The notes below the pieces were generated by a model that had not been told where the DNA came from, searched no databases, and was given only the letters and a program-made list of their open reading frames with translations. This document shows, piece by piece, positions 1 through 11,334 of a stretch of 64,000 bases of DNA. Origin of the DNA: Litoditis marina. Its lineage: Eukaryota > Nematoda > Chromadorea > Rhabditida > Rhabditidae. Location of the stretch: positions 10,271,048-10,335,047 of the forward strand of contig OZ038433.1 in assembly GCA_964036275.1 (NCBI GenBank), written 5' to 3'. Position 1 is the first letter of the stretch. Each line of letters opens with the position of its first letter. The position numbers and the translations under genes are program-made.

Positions 1-13
1 CTTTTAATTTCAG

Positions 14-214
14 GAGTGCAAGCCTTTCCAGTCTCCCATAGTGTCTCCCATAAGTCTTGAGGGTTCGGGATGGGCTCCCGACGAGGTAGAGGTGGCGGAG
101 GAGGTTCCACTCCCGGTGACACCGTCAGAATCTGATGAACGAAGGGGTTCGGAGGAGTGGAACGACACCCAACCAGACATATTCTCAGATATTGGCAGCT
201 TGACTCTGGGCTGA
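14..214 (+). CDS. 3'-terminal exon of an unidentified gene
   Basis: A pyrimidine-rich stretch ending in CAG at 11-13 is followed by an open frame of 66 codons closed by TGA at 212-214. The frame starts in phase 0, so this is the last coding exon of a gene lying mainly left of the window. The peptide is acidic and rich in Pro, Ser, Glu and Val (for example WAPDEVEVAEEVPLPVTP) and ends in DIFSDIGSLTLG. It has no recognisable domain and looks like a disordered acidic tail. I do not recognise the protein. A possible AATAAA lies far downstream at 1070-1075. Confidence is moderate because only one splice site and the stop can be checked. Confidence 0.5.
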   Translation, partial: ECKPFQSPIVSPISLEGSGWAPDEVEVAEEVPLPVTPSESDERRGSEEWNDTQPDIFSDIGSLTLG

Positions 215-245
215 GATTACGTGGGAACATTCTGAAACTTTGTTC

Positions 246-343
246 CTATCCTGCGTCTCTCGCTTTGCGCACTGCTTCACGTAACTCGTACCCTGGTGGG
301 ATAGAAGAGCGAAGAAATAGCTCTAATTCAAAGAGACGCAGGG
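246..343. repeat. Palindromic repeat, GAGACGCAGG family
   Basis: Imperfect inverted repeat: CCTGCGTCTCTCGC near 250 returns as GAGACGCAGGG near 333. The same arms recur around 13780-13970, so this is one member of a dispersed family. Confidence 0.5.
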
Positions 344-743
344 TATGATGTGACAGCTGAGATATTCTCGGATAAGGCTTTTATTTCTCAACATATTCTG
401 TCTTAAATGCATGTCTGCTGTAGGGTTCTCAATCTCATAATTTCGTTTTTTCGAATTCAGAGCCCAAAATTCAAGACTTCCCCACTGACACACTCACGGT
501 TATTCGACTCCGCCAACCCTAATTTCAAGTTTGACAACGGTAAAATACATTTTACCATTTTTGCCATAACCATCTAAAACGGACCAGATAGATTTCCTTG
601 CATACATTGTTTCACTATAACCAATATCTATAATAGGGTACAAAGTTACCATTACCTAGCCGAATCGGCCATAAAGTATTTTATAGTTCTTTTCATTCTC
701 ACGTGAACTCCTACAACATACATTCAAAACTTGCATCCGAAAG

Positions 744-934
744 TTTAAAGGGGGGCAGAATGAAAAGCCAGTTTAGGTACCCCCGGGGTACCTAGATATA
801 CGGTTGCGCGCGCCAAAACTGACTAAAACATGTGAACCGTATGCAAATACGGTTTGCCAGTTTGAATACCGAATAGTATCAATCAGTTTCTCTCGAGCAG
901 ATCATATTAACTTTCCTTTCTGTCCCCCTTTAAA
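744..934. mobile_element. MITE-like element with TTTAAAGGGGGGCAGAA ends
   Basis: The left end TTTAAAGGGGGGCAGAA is inverted at the right end. The interior holds GGTACCCCCGGGGTACC, a near-perfect palindrome. A second copy in the opposite orientation lies at 1653-1847. No coding capacity, so a non-autonomous element is inferred. Confidence 0.65.
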
Positions 935-1652
935 TGGTTACTGTAGGAGTCCACGTTGGAATGAGACAGACTATCACTTGATAGGTCTATAACAAAATAA
1001 TCAATCGTGAAATGCAAATAAGTTAAGTTTCAACATTACAAAACGACGACCGCTTGAATGAGACGGGTGAATAAATAGTTGAAAAACATGTTCTGTTCAT
1101 TTTTTCACGCACTGTTCATGAGGTTAGCGTGCAACTTTCTCGCAGGTCTCCGCTAAGTTTCCGTTAAAAAAACAGGTTAAAGGAGACCGGAACACAACTT
1201 GAACAGAGGTTTTGCTTCGGGCTGCTTTCAACTGTATTGAGATCAGAAAGCACAAATAACTTGTATATTAGTTTGATCAGTCCACGTGACATTTACATGA
1301 CAATGCTGCGCGACACGCAACGCGTCCAATCAAAAGTAGAATACAGCAGCTTAACGAGAAATCATGTTGCTCTCCGGTCTCCTTTAATTTTGGTTTTATA
1401 CACAATCATAACTTGTTGCAGGGTTCGTTCATCGAAATGATTTATGCTTTACAAGATATCGCAGCAGACTTTACAAATATTCGTTGTAGTTCGCAACGAG
1501 ATCAAACTACAAACACAGCAGAATTTAAAACTGAAATCTTCGTTTTTAGTCTTGCTGCCCACTGTTGGTTTTCGTCTCCGTGTGCTCGGTTTCACTGAAA
1601 TCATCTTGTCAATTGCACGTTTCTGATGATTTGACCCTTATTCAAAAGACTG

Positions 1653-1847
1653 TTAAAGGGGGGCAGAAAGGAAAGTTAATATTATGAAAGAGCTTATCAA
1701 AAGAAACCTATCAGTATAATTTTGAATTCAAACTAACGATCCTACTTTGCATACGGTTGACACGAGTTTGCATGTTTTGGCGCGCGCAACGTTTTATTTA
1801 GGTACCCCGGGGTACCTAAACTAGCTTTCCTTTCTGCCCCCCTTTAA
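1653..1847. mobile_element. MITE-like element, second copy of the GGGGGGCAGAA family
   Basis: Same terminal inverted repeats as the copy at 744-934 and the same GGTACCCCGGGGTACC core, with interior order reversed. A lone end of the family is also seen near 11289. Confidence 0.65.
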
Positions 1848-1905
1848 GAGTACGAAAAAGCCGCGGTAAGCCGTAAGCTCCCGCGATCAGCCCAAAGCTA
1901 GAGCT

Positions 1906-2060
1906 GGCGGCGTAGCAAAAGCTCATGAGAAGTTCATATGGGTTTCTCATGAGCAACTCGTGTACTTTCAATGCTGTAGCATGGCAATCGATAGAATTAC
2001 ATGAGAAGTTCGTGAGCTCACGAGGTATATCATGAGGTTGTGAGGGATTGCTAGAGCGTC
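1906..2060. repeat. Palindromic repeat built of CTCATGAG motifs
   Basis: Starts with GGCGGCGTAGC and contains several CTCATGAG / TCATGAGAAGTTC units in both senses, ending in GAGGGATTGCTAG. Related copies lie at 4811-4978 and 56855-57033. Confidence 0.6.
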
Positions 2061-2062
2061 TG

Positions 2063-2293
2063 TATAGTTCACACCATTCCTACGGAGACTCCTACAGTAA
2101 CCTTACAAACTTTGTGCTGTTGTGAAGCTTTAAATGTATTTCATGGAAAATTCTCTCGTATATTTAGTGTACGTGAGGAGGAGAATGAGGTACTGAAATC
2201 TTCAACTTCTCTGATCAAAACTGAGTGAGCAAAACGGCTTGGAAGTTTCGAAATACTACTGTAGGAGTCTCAGTAGGAATGGAAAAGACTATA
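2063..2293. mobile_element. MITE, TATAGTTCACACCATTCCTAC family
   Basis: About 230 bp with inverted ends of roughly 37 bases (TATAGTTCACACCATTCC at the left, GGAATGGAAAAGACTATA at the right), each followed inwards by CTGTAGGAGTCTC or its complement. Sister copies: 10481-10714, 26453-26687, 45280-45515. Confidence 0.7.
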
Positions 2294-2495
2294 TCAACGT
2301 CATTCCATGCCATTCCGGATAACTATTAAACTCACGACTTCAGAGATGTGGGGTTCCTGGAGGAGGAGTCCGACTCATTCGACTTTGTGGGCTTTGGCCT
2401 AAAGTAAGAGAATTTATAGAAAGAGACTGATCAAACTGCTGTCTAAACTATAAAAATAGCAGAACTTTGAATTACGCACACAGTGCACTGTGAGG

Positions 2496-2617
2496 TAAAG
2501 AAGGACGATTATGTGGCCCAATCGCAACGCTTCAGTCCTTTAAACTACCGTACATTTTCCATTTCAGTTTAAAGGACCGTTGACACGCGATTGGTCCACA
2601 TAATCGCCCTGCTTTAA
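2496..2617. mobile_element. TTAA-flanked palindromic MITE (GGACGATTATGTGG family)
   Basis: Nearly complete palindrome of about 120 bp. The end TAAAGAAGGACGATTATGTGG is repeated inverted at the other side. At least nine further copies occur in the window (listed under findings). It lies between the transporter gene and the left-edge gene. Confidence 0.75.
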
Positions 2618-2754
2618 TGCAAAAACCACCACAACATAACTAACCATTGTGCGCTGTTTCTCATTCGAGAACGGGAACAAACTGTGGATCTAATCAAACA
2701 TGTGATCTGAAATTAGGCCACGCCTTCTTTCTTTACCATAAAGATGTTCCAAAC

Positions 2755-5700
2755 TCACGATGAGGTATTTTCCTGGTCCACCTTCAAAATAGTATCCAAT
2801 TCGATGTTTTTCGTCTCCTGCAACATAGAGTTTATAGTGGGTGCCAAATTTATAAACCTTTGTCTCTCGCCGGAATCGAACCTGCGAGCAAAACATTCGT
2901 AACAGGACGCTAACCACTGCGCTATCAATGCACATAACCGGCAAGCTCTGGAATCGAGCACATGTGTGCGTACACAACGAAAAGTGAGATATACATTCCC
3001 CCCCCCCTTTCCATTGGCGACGACTATAGACGAATTCGAAGTCGATCTTTCGAGAAACTATATATGATGTCTTTATTATGTTTATTATAGTGTTGTAAGT
3101 AACTAAAAAACATATACCATTTTCTAGTTCGTTCTTTAATGTTTACCTTGAGCCATTTGAAGGCGACGAAAAAGTTGGCTCCGCCCACTGCGATGGCTAT
3201 CATGAACAGAGCGGGCTCATGGACGGACTTCAATGACGTGACCTGCAACGTCAAAAGTCCGAAGTGGTTGATCTACACTTTTTGTAGTTTGATCTTTGCG
3301 TACACACAGATCAGTTCTCTAATACTACACATTACGCAACTTCAACAGACGCAGAAAGTTTTTCTTCACTGTGAAGCACCACTGTGTGTCCGCAATGATA
3401 GGCCAATTACCACATGCAACCGGGTTGCATGCAACATGCAACCAAAATGCAACCATGTTGCATGTGTACAAAACCATTGGTTGCTTTCAAATGCAACCAG
3501 GTTGCATCTCCAATGCAACCGGGTTGCTTTTCAAATGCAACCAAAATTCCTTGACATAACCAAAAAGGTAAATTTGGTTGCATTTGAAAAGCAACCAAAA
3601 TTGTACACGTGGAACCTGGTTGCATTTTGGTTGCTTGCAACCCGGTTGCATGTGTAAACCGCCGCAATCATACTATTTTTCATTCACACATTTTCCAGCC
3701 GACTTTCCACCCTCTTTTGTAGCCGCTTTGATGAGAGAGTGCGCAGATCAGAGAGACGCAGACTATCTTATCATGTCTGCCGTCTCTTCGATCTCCACGA
3801 TCTCTCGGTTTCGAAGCCCAATTATCGCGGAAAGTTAGCACAAACTTTAACAAACCAGTTGCGACGCCAGCAGAACTCCAATCCGGCAGAATATGTTGGA
3901 AAAGGAGGTGATTGTCGCTCGAATTTCCGTGGGGATCAGCTCGGAGGCGCCCATATAGCAGGGTTCCCAGGCCAGTGATGTGGCAACGTAGCCGGCCAGA
4001 TAGGTTAGGAAATACCAGATTTCACCCTGAAATAGAATAGAATAGAATAGAATAGATTAATTTATTGAAATCGTAAATGAGTTCAAAAGTGTATAAAATA
4101 TCTAGATATTAAATAATATTATATAATAAATATCTTAGATAGTTTAATATTTCTTATTATTTATATAATATTAATAATATAATAAATAATATTATATTAT
4201 TAATACTATACAAATACTATATATACAATAGTACTGGCATGTTATATTGAGATATGTTTATAGTTTGTTAGTTTCATTTGAACTGCAGGCGAAGAGCCGA
4301 AAAAGAGAAAACTATTTGTCACAATTGTGAAAAACTAATAGGAAACATATTTATAAGTTACGTTAGTGCAAAAAAGAGTTAATTATTTCTTTATACACGA
4401 ACCTTCGACCCCGAATAGTTGAATATTGTCAAAGCGAACATTGCTAGAATGGCGCCTCCCACACTCGACAAAAACACCGTTCTGCGGCGAATCCAGGCGA
4501 ATTTCACGTCCGCAAAACCCAAACCCTGTAAAGTATATTTAAAGTTTGTAATATTCTATTTTTATATTTGTATAGTAGATATTTTTATTATATAGAGCTT
4601 TTATATAGTTTTCCTTCAACCGAGAGGGACAGCGAATGACCGAAATATTCAGGCGACGCGGGACCGGTCGTTGACCACTTGCTCGCACACGAGAGTGTGA
4701 AGATCAGAGATACGCAGACGCGCTGCTCGCTTCGCTGCTTCCAGAGTACGATTTTCACAGCGGTTATTCAATTTTCCCTGTGTGATATTCAAATTTCCAA
4801 TCTTTCACAAGGCGGCGTAGCCATCTCTCCAATATCACGAGAAGTACATATGAGTTTCTCATGAGATACTCGTGAACTTTCAATGTTGTAGCATAGCAAA
4901 CGATAGAATCTCATGAGAAGCTCATGCGATTAGCTCATGAGGTATCTCATGAGATTTTTGAGGGATCGCTACGCCGCCAGAAGCAGTATTATACCGAAAT
5001 TAAATTTATAGTCCGTTCCACTTATTCCACTCACCTACAGTGCGAATTTTGATATTTCGGAAATTTCGAGTTGCAACTAGATTCACATTCGATTGTTTAG
5101 CGATGGTACTGATTCACGTTATATTTTTTAATAATAGAAAAATGTCGTACAATTTTGCCGACCGACAGCAGAATTGCGCTCATGAACTGTCCCAGCCATA
5201 GGTTCGCAGTCATATCCGCGCCCCCGAGGTCGATTATGTACACGATCAAGGCAATGGAAAACCACCTGGAATATGATTTTTTGTAGTTTGATCTTTTAGG
5301 CAACTCTCTCTTGAATTCAAACAAACACGTTGGGAAATTGTTGTGTTTTCAACACGCAATCCTTCGAGATGGATGTACATTTTTGCTATAGATGTCTTAT
5401 ATACATCTTATAACTCTTTACAAACATATTTCCGCACCCCCGAGGTCGATTATGTACACAATCAGGGCGATGGAAAACTACCTGGAATACCAGACAGTTT
5501 TGTAGTTTGTAGTTTGATCATTGAACGTTTAACACACAATATTTCGGACAATTGTTGTCATATACTAGAAGTCATTTGAATGGTCACGTGAAGTTAGCAT
5601 TCCAATGAGTAATCTTGCACTTTGTCATTGCATTATGAATGCTGCTGTGTTTAAGATGTTTCATGTGACTGTGCAACTGACTAACAACAACCTGGAATAC

Positions 5701-8700
5701 TTTGTAGTTTGATATTGTGAACAATTTCTATTTGTTTTGCCCTTGGGACACTTATGTTAGATTAGTATCACATATCATTAGTTGATTAGATTATACACAA
5801 TCCTTAGGAAGCCGATCGGTCATGAATATACCGAACATCTTACAACTGGCTATATACATATATTTCGTACGCAATCTATACTAAATTGTTGGAATTTTCC
5901 AGAAAAAAATGTACAAATCACGCTTCCAGTATTTGTATAGTTCAGTGGGATGTTCATGGATTTTAAGGTATGCCATGGTCAAACAGTTTTCAAGGAAAGT
6001 GCAACACACTACACACACTATGTGTACGCACACATGTCTTCGATTCCAAAGCTTGCAGGTTATGTGCTCTAATAGCGCTGAGGTTAGCGACCTGCTACGA
6101 ATCGTTTGCTCGCAGGTTCGATTCCGGCGAGAGACAGAAATGTATAAGTTTGGCACCCACTATACACTACACATTACAACAACAGACCTCCCAGAACCAG
6201 AACAGAACAGAACCGGAATCGAACCTGCGAGCAAAAGTTTCGTAGCGGCCCGCTAACCACGGCGCTATTAGAGCACGTAACGGGGAATGTTTTGGAATAG
6301 AATACAAGTGTGCGTACACAGCGGAAAGTGAGATATACAGTACCCTCCCGCCTTTTCGTTGGCGACGACTATACACATTAGAACAACAGCAACGAGAACC
6401 ACCATAAGCGGGTAAACCAACATTGTCCACAGCACCAGAATGTTCACTTTGATTGGTGGGTTTTTCAGGGCCGACACCAGATTCAATGTTTTCGCTTCTT
6501 TTTTCTCTTCGCCATTTTCCGTGTGAGAAACGTCGGGAATTTCTTCTGAAATCAATGACAAATATCGGGGGAGTTAGCCGTGGAAAATCTGGTAGCAAGT
6601 CTTACGGTAACGAACTCCGGACTAAGTACCCCCCTAAGTCCCATATTCTAAAAACAAAACTTCTTCCTCTTTCTCTAATATCATTATTTTCATTATTATC
6701 ATTTATGTTTATAGTCGTCGTCAAAGGAAAGGCGGAAGGGTACTGTATATCTCACTTTTCGCTGTGTACGCACGCGTGTCTTCGATTTTCAAGCTTGTCG
6801 GTTATGTGCTTTAATAGCGCAGTGGTTTGCGCCCTGCTACGAATCGTTTGCTCGCAGGTTCGGTTCCGGGGAGAGACAGAAATTATCAAATTTGGCACTC
6901 ACTATATATTCCTCCTCTAATTAGCCATATTCCTCACCCGGTTCATATTCGACCCCCTTCAAATAGGCTATTCTTCTCGCGGCCTTTTCTGCTCTCTCCG
7001 TTTTTCCCTTCCTCTTCAGCCAAATAGGGCTTTCTGGCAGGAAGAACATGAGTACAAAGGTCACTGAGATCAATAAACCCAGCAGAATTGACGCCAATCG
7101 CCAACCACCAGCCAGAAATACCACCAATGTCATCAGCAATCGAGCGTTTCCCTAGAAAAAACAGTAATTGTTTCACGTAATTTATACAATTATACTGGAA
7201 GTAAAATGAATAGTCACGTAAACTTAGCATTCTAATGAAGCATTGTGCACATTGTCTTTGCACGTTTCTGAGTTCTGCTGTGTTCAACATGTTTCACGTG
7301 ACAGTGCAATTGACTAACAGTATACCAAGACAAGTGATGAGACAATTTCCAGACAATGAGCTAGTCACTATTGTCAGGCCGAGAGAGTGTGCAGATCAAT
7401 GAGACTCAGACTTTTTCAGACTGTCTGCGGTCTCATTGATCTCCATACTCTCTCCTCTTGCAGCTTGCGTCGTCCAGGCGCTAATGCTATTGTTTATGAG
7501 CACTGTTCAACTCATTTGGCAATGTCTTTGTGTGGAAAATTAAAAAAATTTGTTTATTGTACAGTATACACATTTTTGTAACTGGACGGAAGTATAGATA
7601 CTCACATAGTTGCCGAATGTTCGCAGTCGAAATCGGAAATCTTTGGAGATCAGTTCTGAACAAAAAGTCCAGCCAACCGTCAGGCATCCTGCAAGATCGG
7701 TGAATTGGGTCGAACTACAATTCCCCAGAGCAATACGAAATCAGAAAGGTGGGGGGTAAAAAGTCAATTTTTGGTAACTTATTTTGTAGGTTATAGCAAT
7801 TAACAGGCGGTTTTTCCTCATGTTAGTGCTATTCAAAACACCTAAAGTTTGTCTGACCGGCAGTTAACCTTCGCTACAGTACACGGGTGAAAGATCTTCT
7901 AAAAACCATGTTGTTTCTATGTTATATATTCAATGAAAGTTTTATAGTTCCCATCATTCTGCAGTAGAAAATTCGGATTAGATGCGAAAAATATTATCCT
8001 TTTGGATGACACTTACGTAGTTGAAATGAACTGAAAACTTGGTAGTCATACTGTACAAGTATCCACAGGAATGAAAAGTGCTATACCTCCGATCGATAAT
8101 CCCAAGAGGAAGCGCAGGACGTACAGGGAAGTGAGATCGTTCAGAATACCTGCGAAATGAAATGGAAAGTTGAATTTTGAAATTTTGTTTCAACTGTTTT
8201 TTGTCATACTTTCGTTTTTGTAGACTCTCGGTGGCTGGACTCGATCCCTCATTGGAACAGAGTTCTGCTTTCCAAGCTTCCAAATGTTGGTAACCACCTA
8301 TACTAGAAATGAATTGAAAAGTCACGTGAAGTCAGCATTGTAATATTGAATCGTGCACTTTATCAGTGCACGTTACTGAGTTCGGCTGTGTTTAACATGT
8401 TTCACGTGACTGTGAATAGACTAACAGTACATGTCTCGCCTCTTCATCTTGGTACCCGCTAATTCATTTACACAGTACTGGCTGGGATACGTTGATTGGA
8501 CGGCCACTATATAGTCGTCGCCAACGGAAAGGCGGGAGGGTACTGTATATCTCACTTTTAGCTGTGTACGCACACAAGTCTTCGATTCCGAAGCTTACCA
8601 GTCATGTGCTCTAATAGCGCAGTGGTTCGCGCCCTGCTACGAATGTTTTGCTCGCAGGTTCGATTCCGGCGAGAGACAGAAATTCATAAATTTGGCACTC

Positions 8701-10974
8701 ACTATACCTGAGAGTATGATATTGGGTATGGCCAGGCCTAGTGACACGAGGACTGTCGAGCGTCTTCCCACTTTATCAGCAACGAAACCGAGGAAAATGT
8801 TCCCAACCAGAAGGCCCAGAAACTGAGAAGTCGTCACGGAAAACCTTTGAATACAAATATGATGAAAGAATTCAGAATTAATCGTTTACGATACTGAAAA
8901 TCCTAGGTGTTTTGAATAGTCTGCGTCTCTCTGATCTGCGCACTCTCTCGACGACCTACTTGTTCAGGCCACTAATACAGTACGTTCCGTACTCCATGGC
9001 GGGAGAGTAGAAGTCAACTTTGTCGTATTTCTCCTTGCAAACGGCCTGGAAACGGGTAAACGTGAAAACTTTAGACGGCATTCAATTTGAGCGGGAAAAA
9101 GGAAAAGGTGTTTTCTGCAATAATGAATTCCAGTCTGAGAGGAACTAGAATTAAAACTTTAAAATATTTGAGTATTGAAATGACGGTGAACAGAAAACGT
9201 GAAAACATCCTTTGAAACATATTATGGTGTATTCAACGCTATATCGCTGTTTTTGTCGTTCGATCCCATTACTTTTTGCTCGGAATTCCTAAGCTAAGTC
9301 GTGTCAAACTAGAACGAAGATTTGATCCCTCCTTGTAGAATATATTGAACAGAGAAGATATGAACTTGTGCGAAAAACATATCAACGTGTTTCTTACAAT
9401 ACGAGCTTCAGTCTTAAAGGAACTGGAACTAAAACTATAAACTATTCTAGAGTCGGTGGGAATTGTTTACCAATTCAGCAGCACTCGTAGTGTTTCCACA
9501 GAGATTGGGGCAGTCGGGACAATACGTGCATTTGTTGATCACCTCGAAACAACGGTCGCCTGAAATACAAATGGAAAAAGTAGGATTCAGTACAAAAAAA
9601 TCTTGGGACTGTAGCAGGATTGTTGATCGAGTACAAAATTCTCGAGTCGATTCGAGTTTCGAGTTTGAATTTAACAGAATGTTGTAAGACGTGTTAAAGC
9701 AGAACGATTATGTGGTCCAATCGCAACGCTTCAGTCCTTTAAACTGCAATACATTTTTCAATTGCAGTTTAAAGGACCGCGGACACGGGATTGGTCAACA
9801 TTATCCTCCTGCTTCAACGAAAATGTTCGAACAACGAAGAAAGCACTAATTAGTTGTAGTTGCCTGTCTTTCGATGTGAAAGTGGGATCAGACTACAAAC
9901 ACAGCAGAACAGGGTGACGTGTACAGTTCGTCTCATTCCCTCTGAGACTCATTGGCATCGTGCCAAGATTTTCGGATGACAATTACTTCGAGCGTCCCAT
10001 CTGGGACGTCCAGCCCCCGCCTATGAAAAGGCGGGGCTACCTAGACGCACTATATAAACCGTGACCGAACGAAGCCAGGAGGAGATAGGGGAGTTGCCTG
10101 TCGCCTGACCGCCGGGCCGTCGCCTGCCTATCCCTGCTGTTTTCATTATTGTTGTGAAACAAATCGTTGTGTTAGTACGTGTTCGTGTATCGTAAGGAAT
10201 ACCATACAACAATCTAGGGCGGGCCGTTAAGTAAGTCCTCCCCTAGAACGAGAGCAGACATAAGTGTTCCAAGAAATGTTCTCCTTTACGTGTTCTTATG
10301 AAACTGAACAGCCGCTAACAATAATTCGCAGTAATTTGAAAACTCCAAAGTGGTGCAAAATAGCCTGGAAAATGCAAAATAGCCTGGAAAATTCATAAGC
10401 ACGCTGCCAAGTCTCAGTAGGAATGACCGGAACTATATAGTTGTTGTTCGCCACCTCTACACTTATATCTTCTGAATGTGTATTGTCTTTCCCATTCCTA
10501 CTGAGACTCGTACAGTAGGATTTCGAAACGTCCAAGTCGTGTTGCTCACTTACTTTTGATCGAAAAAGTTGAGGATGTTCGTACGTCATTCTCCTTCTCA
10601 GGTAGAGTAAATATACGAGAGCATTTTTCATGAACTTCATTTTCAGCTTCACAATAGCATTTGGAAAGTTTGTAAGGTTACTGTAGGAGTCTCAGTAGGA
10701 ATGGTGTGAGCTATACTGAGTTCGCTCTCTCCAAAGCCAACCAGTTGGGTGTATGTCACTTCATCAAGTTGTGTTTGTAGTTTCAACCCGTTGCTTCCTG
10801 GTCAGAGATCAAACTACAACAACAGTTCGGTCATTCTCAATGAATCCATCGAAATCTCACCGTCGCACATCGTTTTCGGTGTGTATTCGAGGAAAATGGT
10901 GAACAGCATCTGACTCCCGAAGAAGAGATTCATCTGGTACGCCAGAATCACCAGCCAGTCAAACTGGTTCGCAC
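2755..10974 (-). CDS. SLC22-like major facilitator superfamily transporter, 5' exon missing
   Basis: Predicted multi-pass membrane carrier of the organic ion transporter type; substrate unknown. Thirteen exons in frame (gene order): 10974-10861, 9559-9471, 9045-8960, 8844-8708, 8149-8087, 7688-7606, 7151-6938, 6545-6377, 5265-5163, 4525-4403, 4026-3856, 3242-3147, 2817-2755 (TGA). They encode 503 residues. Visible landmarks: a first membrane segment (LAYQMNLFFGSQMLFTIFL); a Cys-rich extracellular loop with an N-T-T sequon; the family signature GFVADKVGRRS after helix 2; PESPIWLKRKGK after helix 6; ELIPTEIR in the second half; and the C-terminal ETKNIELDTI. These match SLC22 proteins in order and spacing. 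The N-terminal coding exon (phase 1 end) should lie between 10975 and about 13080, but I could not place it. SINEs and MITEs abut several donors in this gene. Confidence 0.85.
2830..3033 (-). mobile_element. tRNA-derived SINE
   Basis: Reverse-strand copy of a SINE of about 200 bp. On its sense strand it carries a tRNA-like A box (TAGCGCAGTGGTTAGCG) and a B box matching GGTTCGATTCC, and it ends in GGCACCCACTATA. It lies in the last intron of the transporter gene. Other copies: 5975-6170, 6186-6376, 6712-6909, 8512-8706, 24189-24387, 58716-58923. Confidence 0.75.
3402..3662. repeat. Palindromic repeat built of GCAACC/GGTTGC motifs
   Basis: About 260 bp in which ATGCAACC and GGTTGCAT alternate many times, bounded by GCCAATTAC and TGTAAACCGCC. 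Its open frames on both strands are a consequence of the repetition. Copies: 53002-53283, 59003-59305, 59645-59865. Confidence 0.7.
3727..3822. repeat. Palindromic repeat, GCGCAGATCAGAGAGACGCAG family
   Basis: GAGAGTGCGCAGATCAGAGA is followed by CAGACTATC and its inverted counterpart ending in CGATCTCTCGG. Related copies: 4659-4740 (weak), 7379-7462, 8915-8975 (half), 50632-50715, 54712-54770. Confidence 0.5.
4030..4056. repeat. (AATAG)n microsatellite
   Basis: Five tandem AATAG units just upstream, on the + strand, of an AT-rich stretch at about 4100-4230. It lies within a transporter intron, only a few bases from the 3' splice site at 4026. Confidence 0.8.
4811..4978. repeat. Palindromic repeat built of CTCATGAG motifs
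   Basis: Terminal GGCGGCGTAGC is inverted as GCTACGCCGCC. The interior has at least five TCATGAGA/TCTCATGA units. This is the best-preserved member of the family and shows clean terminal inverted repeats. Confidence 0.7.
5433..5490 (-). pseudogene. Partial duplicate of a transporter exon
   Basis: About 57 bases nearly identical to the 5' part of the exon at 5163-5265, including the intron acceptor. It would encode the same FSIALIVYIIDLGGA segment. The copy breaks off before the exon end and has no donor, so it looks like a decayed local duplication. Confidence 0.7.
5561..5690. mobile_element. Short element with TATACTAG ends and CACGTGA cores
   Basis: About 130 bp with GTCACGTGAAGTTAGCATT at one side and the inverted AACATGTTTCACGTGAC at the other. 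Sister copies: 7191-7325, 8300-8430, 51688-51810. The 7191 copy is bounded by TATACT and AGTATA. Confidence 0.6.
5975..6170 (+). mobile_element. tRNA-derived SINE, 5' part eroded
   Basis: Carries the family's internal promoter (box B GGTTCGATTCC near 6117) and the GGCACCCACTATA tail. The first part is diverged. A second copy in the opposite direction begins only about 15 bases later, at 6186. Confidence 0.65.
6186..6376 (-). mobile_element. tRNA-derived SINE abutting a transporter 5' splice site
   Basis: Reverse-strand copy whose TATAG end begins three bases after the exon 6377-6545 in gene sense (donor GTGTATAG). Confidence 0.7.
6712..6909 (+). mobile_element. tRNA-derived SINE
   Basis: Full-length copy starting ATAGTCGTCGTC, with the A-box-like CGCAGTGGTTTGCGCC and box B GGTTCGGTTCC, ending GGCACTCACTATA. 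It lies about 28 bases past the donor of exon 6938-7151 in the transporter gene. Confidence 0.75.
7191..7325. mobile_element. Short element with TATACT...AGTATA ends
   Basis: Complete member of the CACGTGA family: outermost bases TATACT and AGTATA, then inverted GTCACGTRA blocks. Inside a transporter intron. Confidence 0.65.
7379..7462. repeat. Palindromic repeat, GCAGATCAATGAGACTCAG family
   Basis: CGAGAGAGTGTGCAGATCAA is mirrored by GATCTCCATACTCTCTC. Related to the repeat at 3727-3822. Confidence 0.5.
8300..8430. mobile_element. Short element of the CACGTGA family
   Basis: TATACTAGAAATG start, GTCACGTGAAGTC and TTTCACGTGAC inverted blocks, ends near CTAACAGTAC. Confidence 0.6.
8512..8706 (+). 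mobile_element. tRNA-derived SINE joined to a 5' splice site
   Basis: Full-length SINE whose ...GGCACTCACTATA end directly abuts exon 8708-8844 of the transporter. On the gene strand the donor reads GTATAGTGAG, so most of the 5' splice site is SINE sequence. Confidence 0.75.
9694..9817. mobile_element. TTAA-flanked palindromic MITE
   Basis: TTAAAGCAGAACGATTATG start and an inverted, slightly decayed end. Same family as 2496-2617. Intron of the transporter gene. Confidence 0.7.
9985..10265 (+). other. GC-rich segment with TATA box, possible LTR or foreign promoter
   Basis: A GC-rich island within an AT-rich intron. It has an inverted pair (CCCCGCC/GGCGGGG near 10015-10040), a TATATAAA at about 10051-10058, and then a GC-rich leader. 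It is unlike the surrounding intron and could be a solo LTR or retroelement 5' end. No terminal repeats were identified. Confidence 0.3.
10481..10714. mobile_element. MITE, CATTCCTACTGAGACTC family
   Basis: Inverted ends CCCATTCCTACTGAGACTC and GAGTCTCAGTAGGAATGG, the outermost bases reading TATTG and CTATA. A stray half end lies at about 10402-10440. Intron of the transporter gene. Confidence 0.7.
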
Positions 10975-11001
10975 CTGAGAAAAAAAGTTGGTGAATACTA
11001 T

Positions 11002-11262
11002 ATTTAGGTAACCTAGCCTGGTTTTTCGGTAACCTAACCGAGTTATTCGGTAACCTAACCGGTTTTTGGGAATCTTTTTTTAGGTTACCTTGGTAGGTAA
11101 CCTGAAACTAAACTCCGGTTAGCGTTCAAACAACGGTAAACACCACATTTAAAAACGGGTATCCGGTTTCAAATTTGAGGTCACCAACCGGTTAAATGTG
11201 AGATAACCTGAAAAGGGGTTACCAAATACCGGTAAGGTTACCAAAACACCCGTTTACATATA
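11002..11262. repeat. Palindromic repeat built of GGTAACC motifs
   Basis: Many GGTAACC / CCGGTTA units, bounded by TATATTTAGG and ACCCGTTTACATATAGAATT. The same termini flank the copy at 48973-49205. Partial relatives: 14690-14745, 15174-15300, 49915-49975. Confidence 0.7.
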
Positions 11263-11334
11263 GAATTGGCCAAAAAAGTTTTCGTCTTTAAAGGGGGGCA
11301 GAATTGAATGTTCAAATAATAGAGAAAATTGAGA

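Noticed and set aside
2880..2950. Possible tRNA gene because of A and B box sequences
   Set aside because: No cloverleaf can be drawn; the segment is part of a dispersed SINE with seven copies.
3402..3662. Several overlapping open frames of 60-170 codons
   Set aside because: They arise from the GCAACC/GGTTGC palindromic repeat; no splice sites or protein resemblance.
6827..7027. Possible short + strand gene
   Set aside because: It runs across a SINE and antisense to a clear transporter exon.
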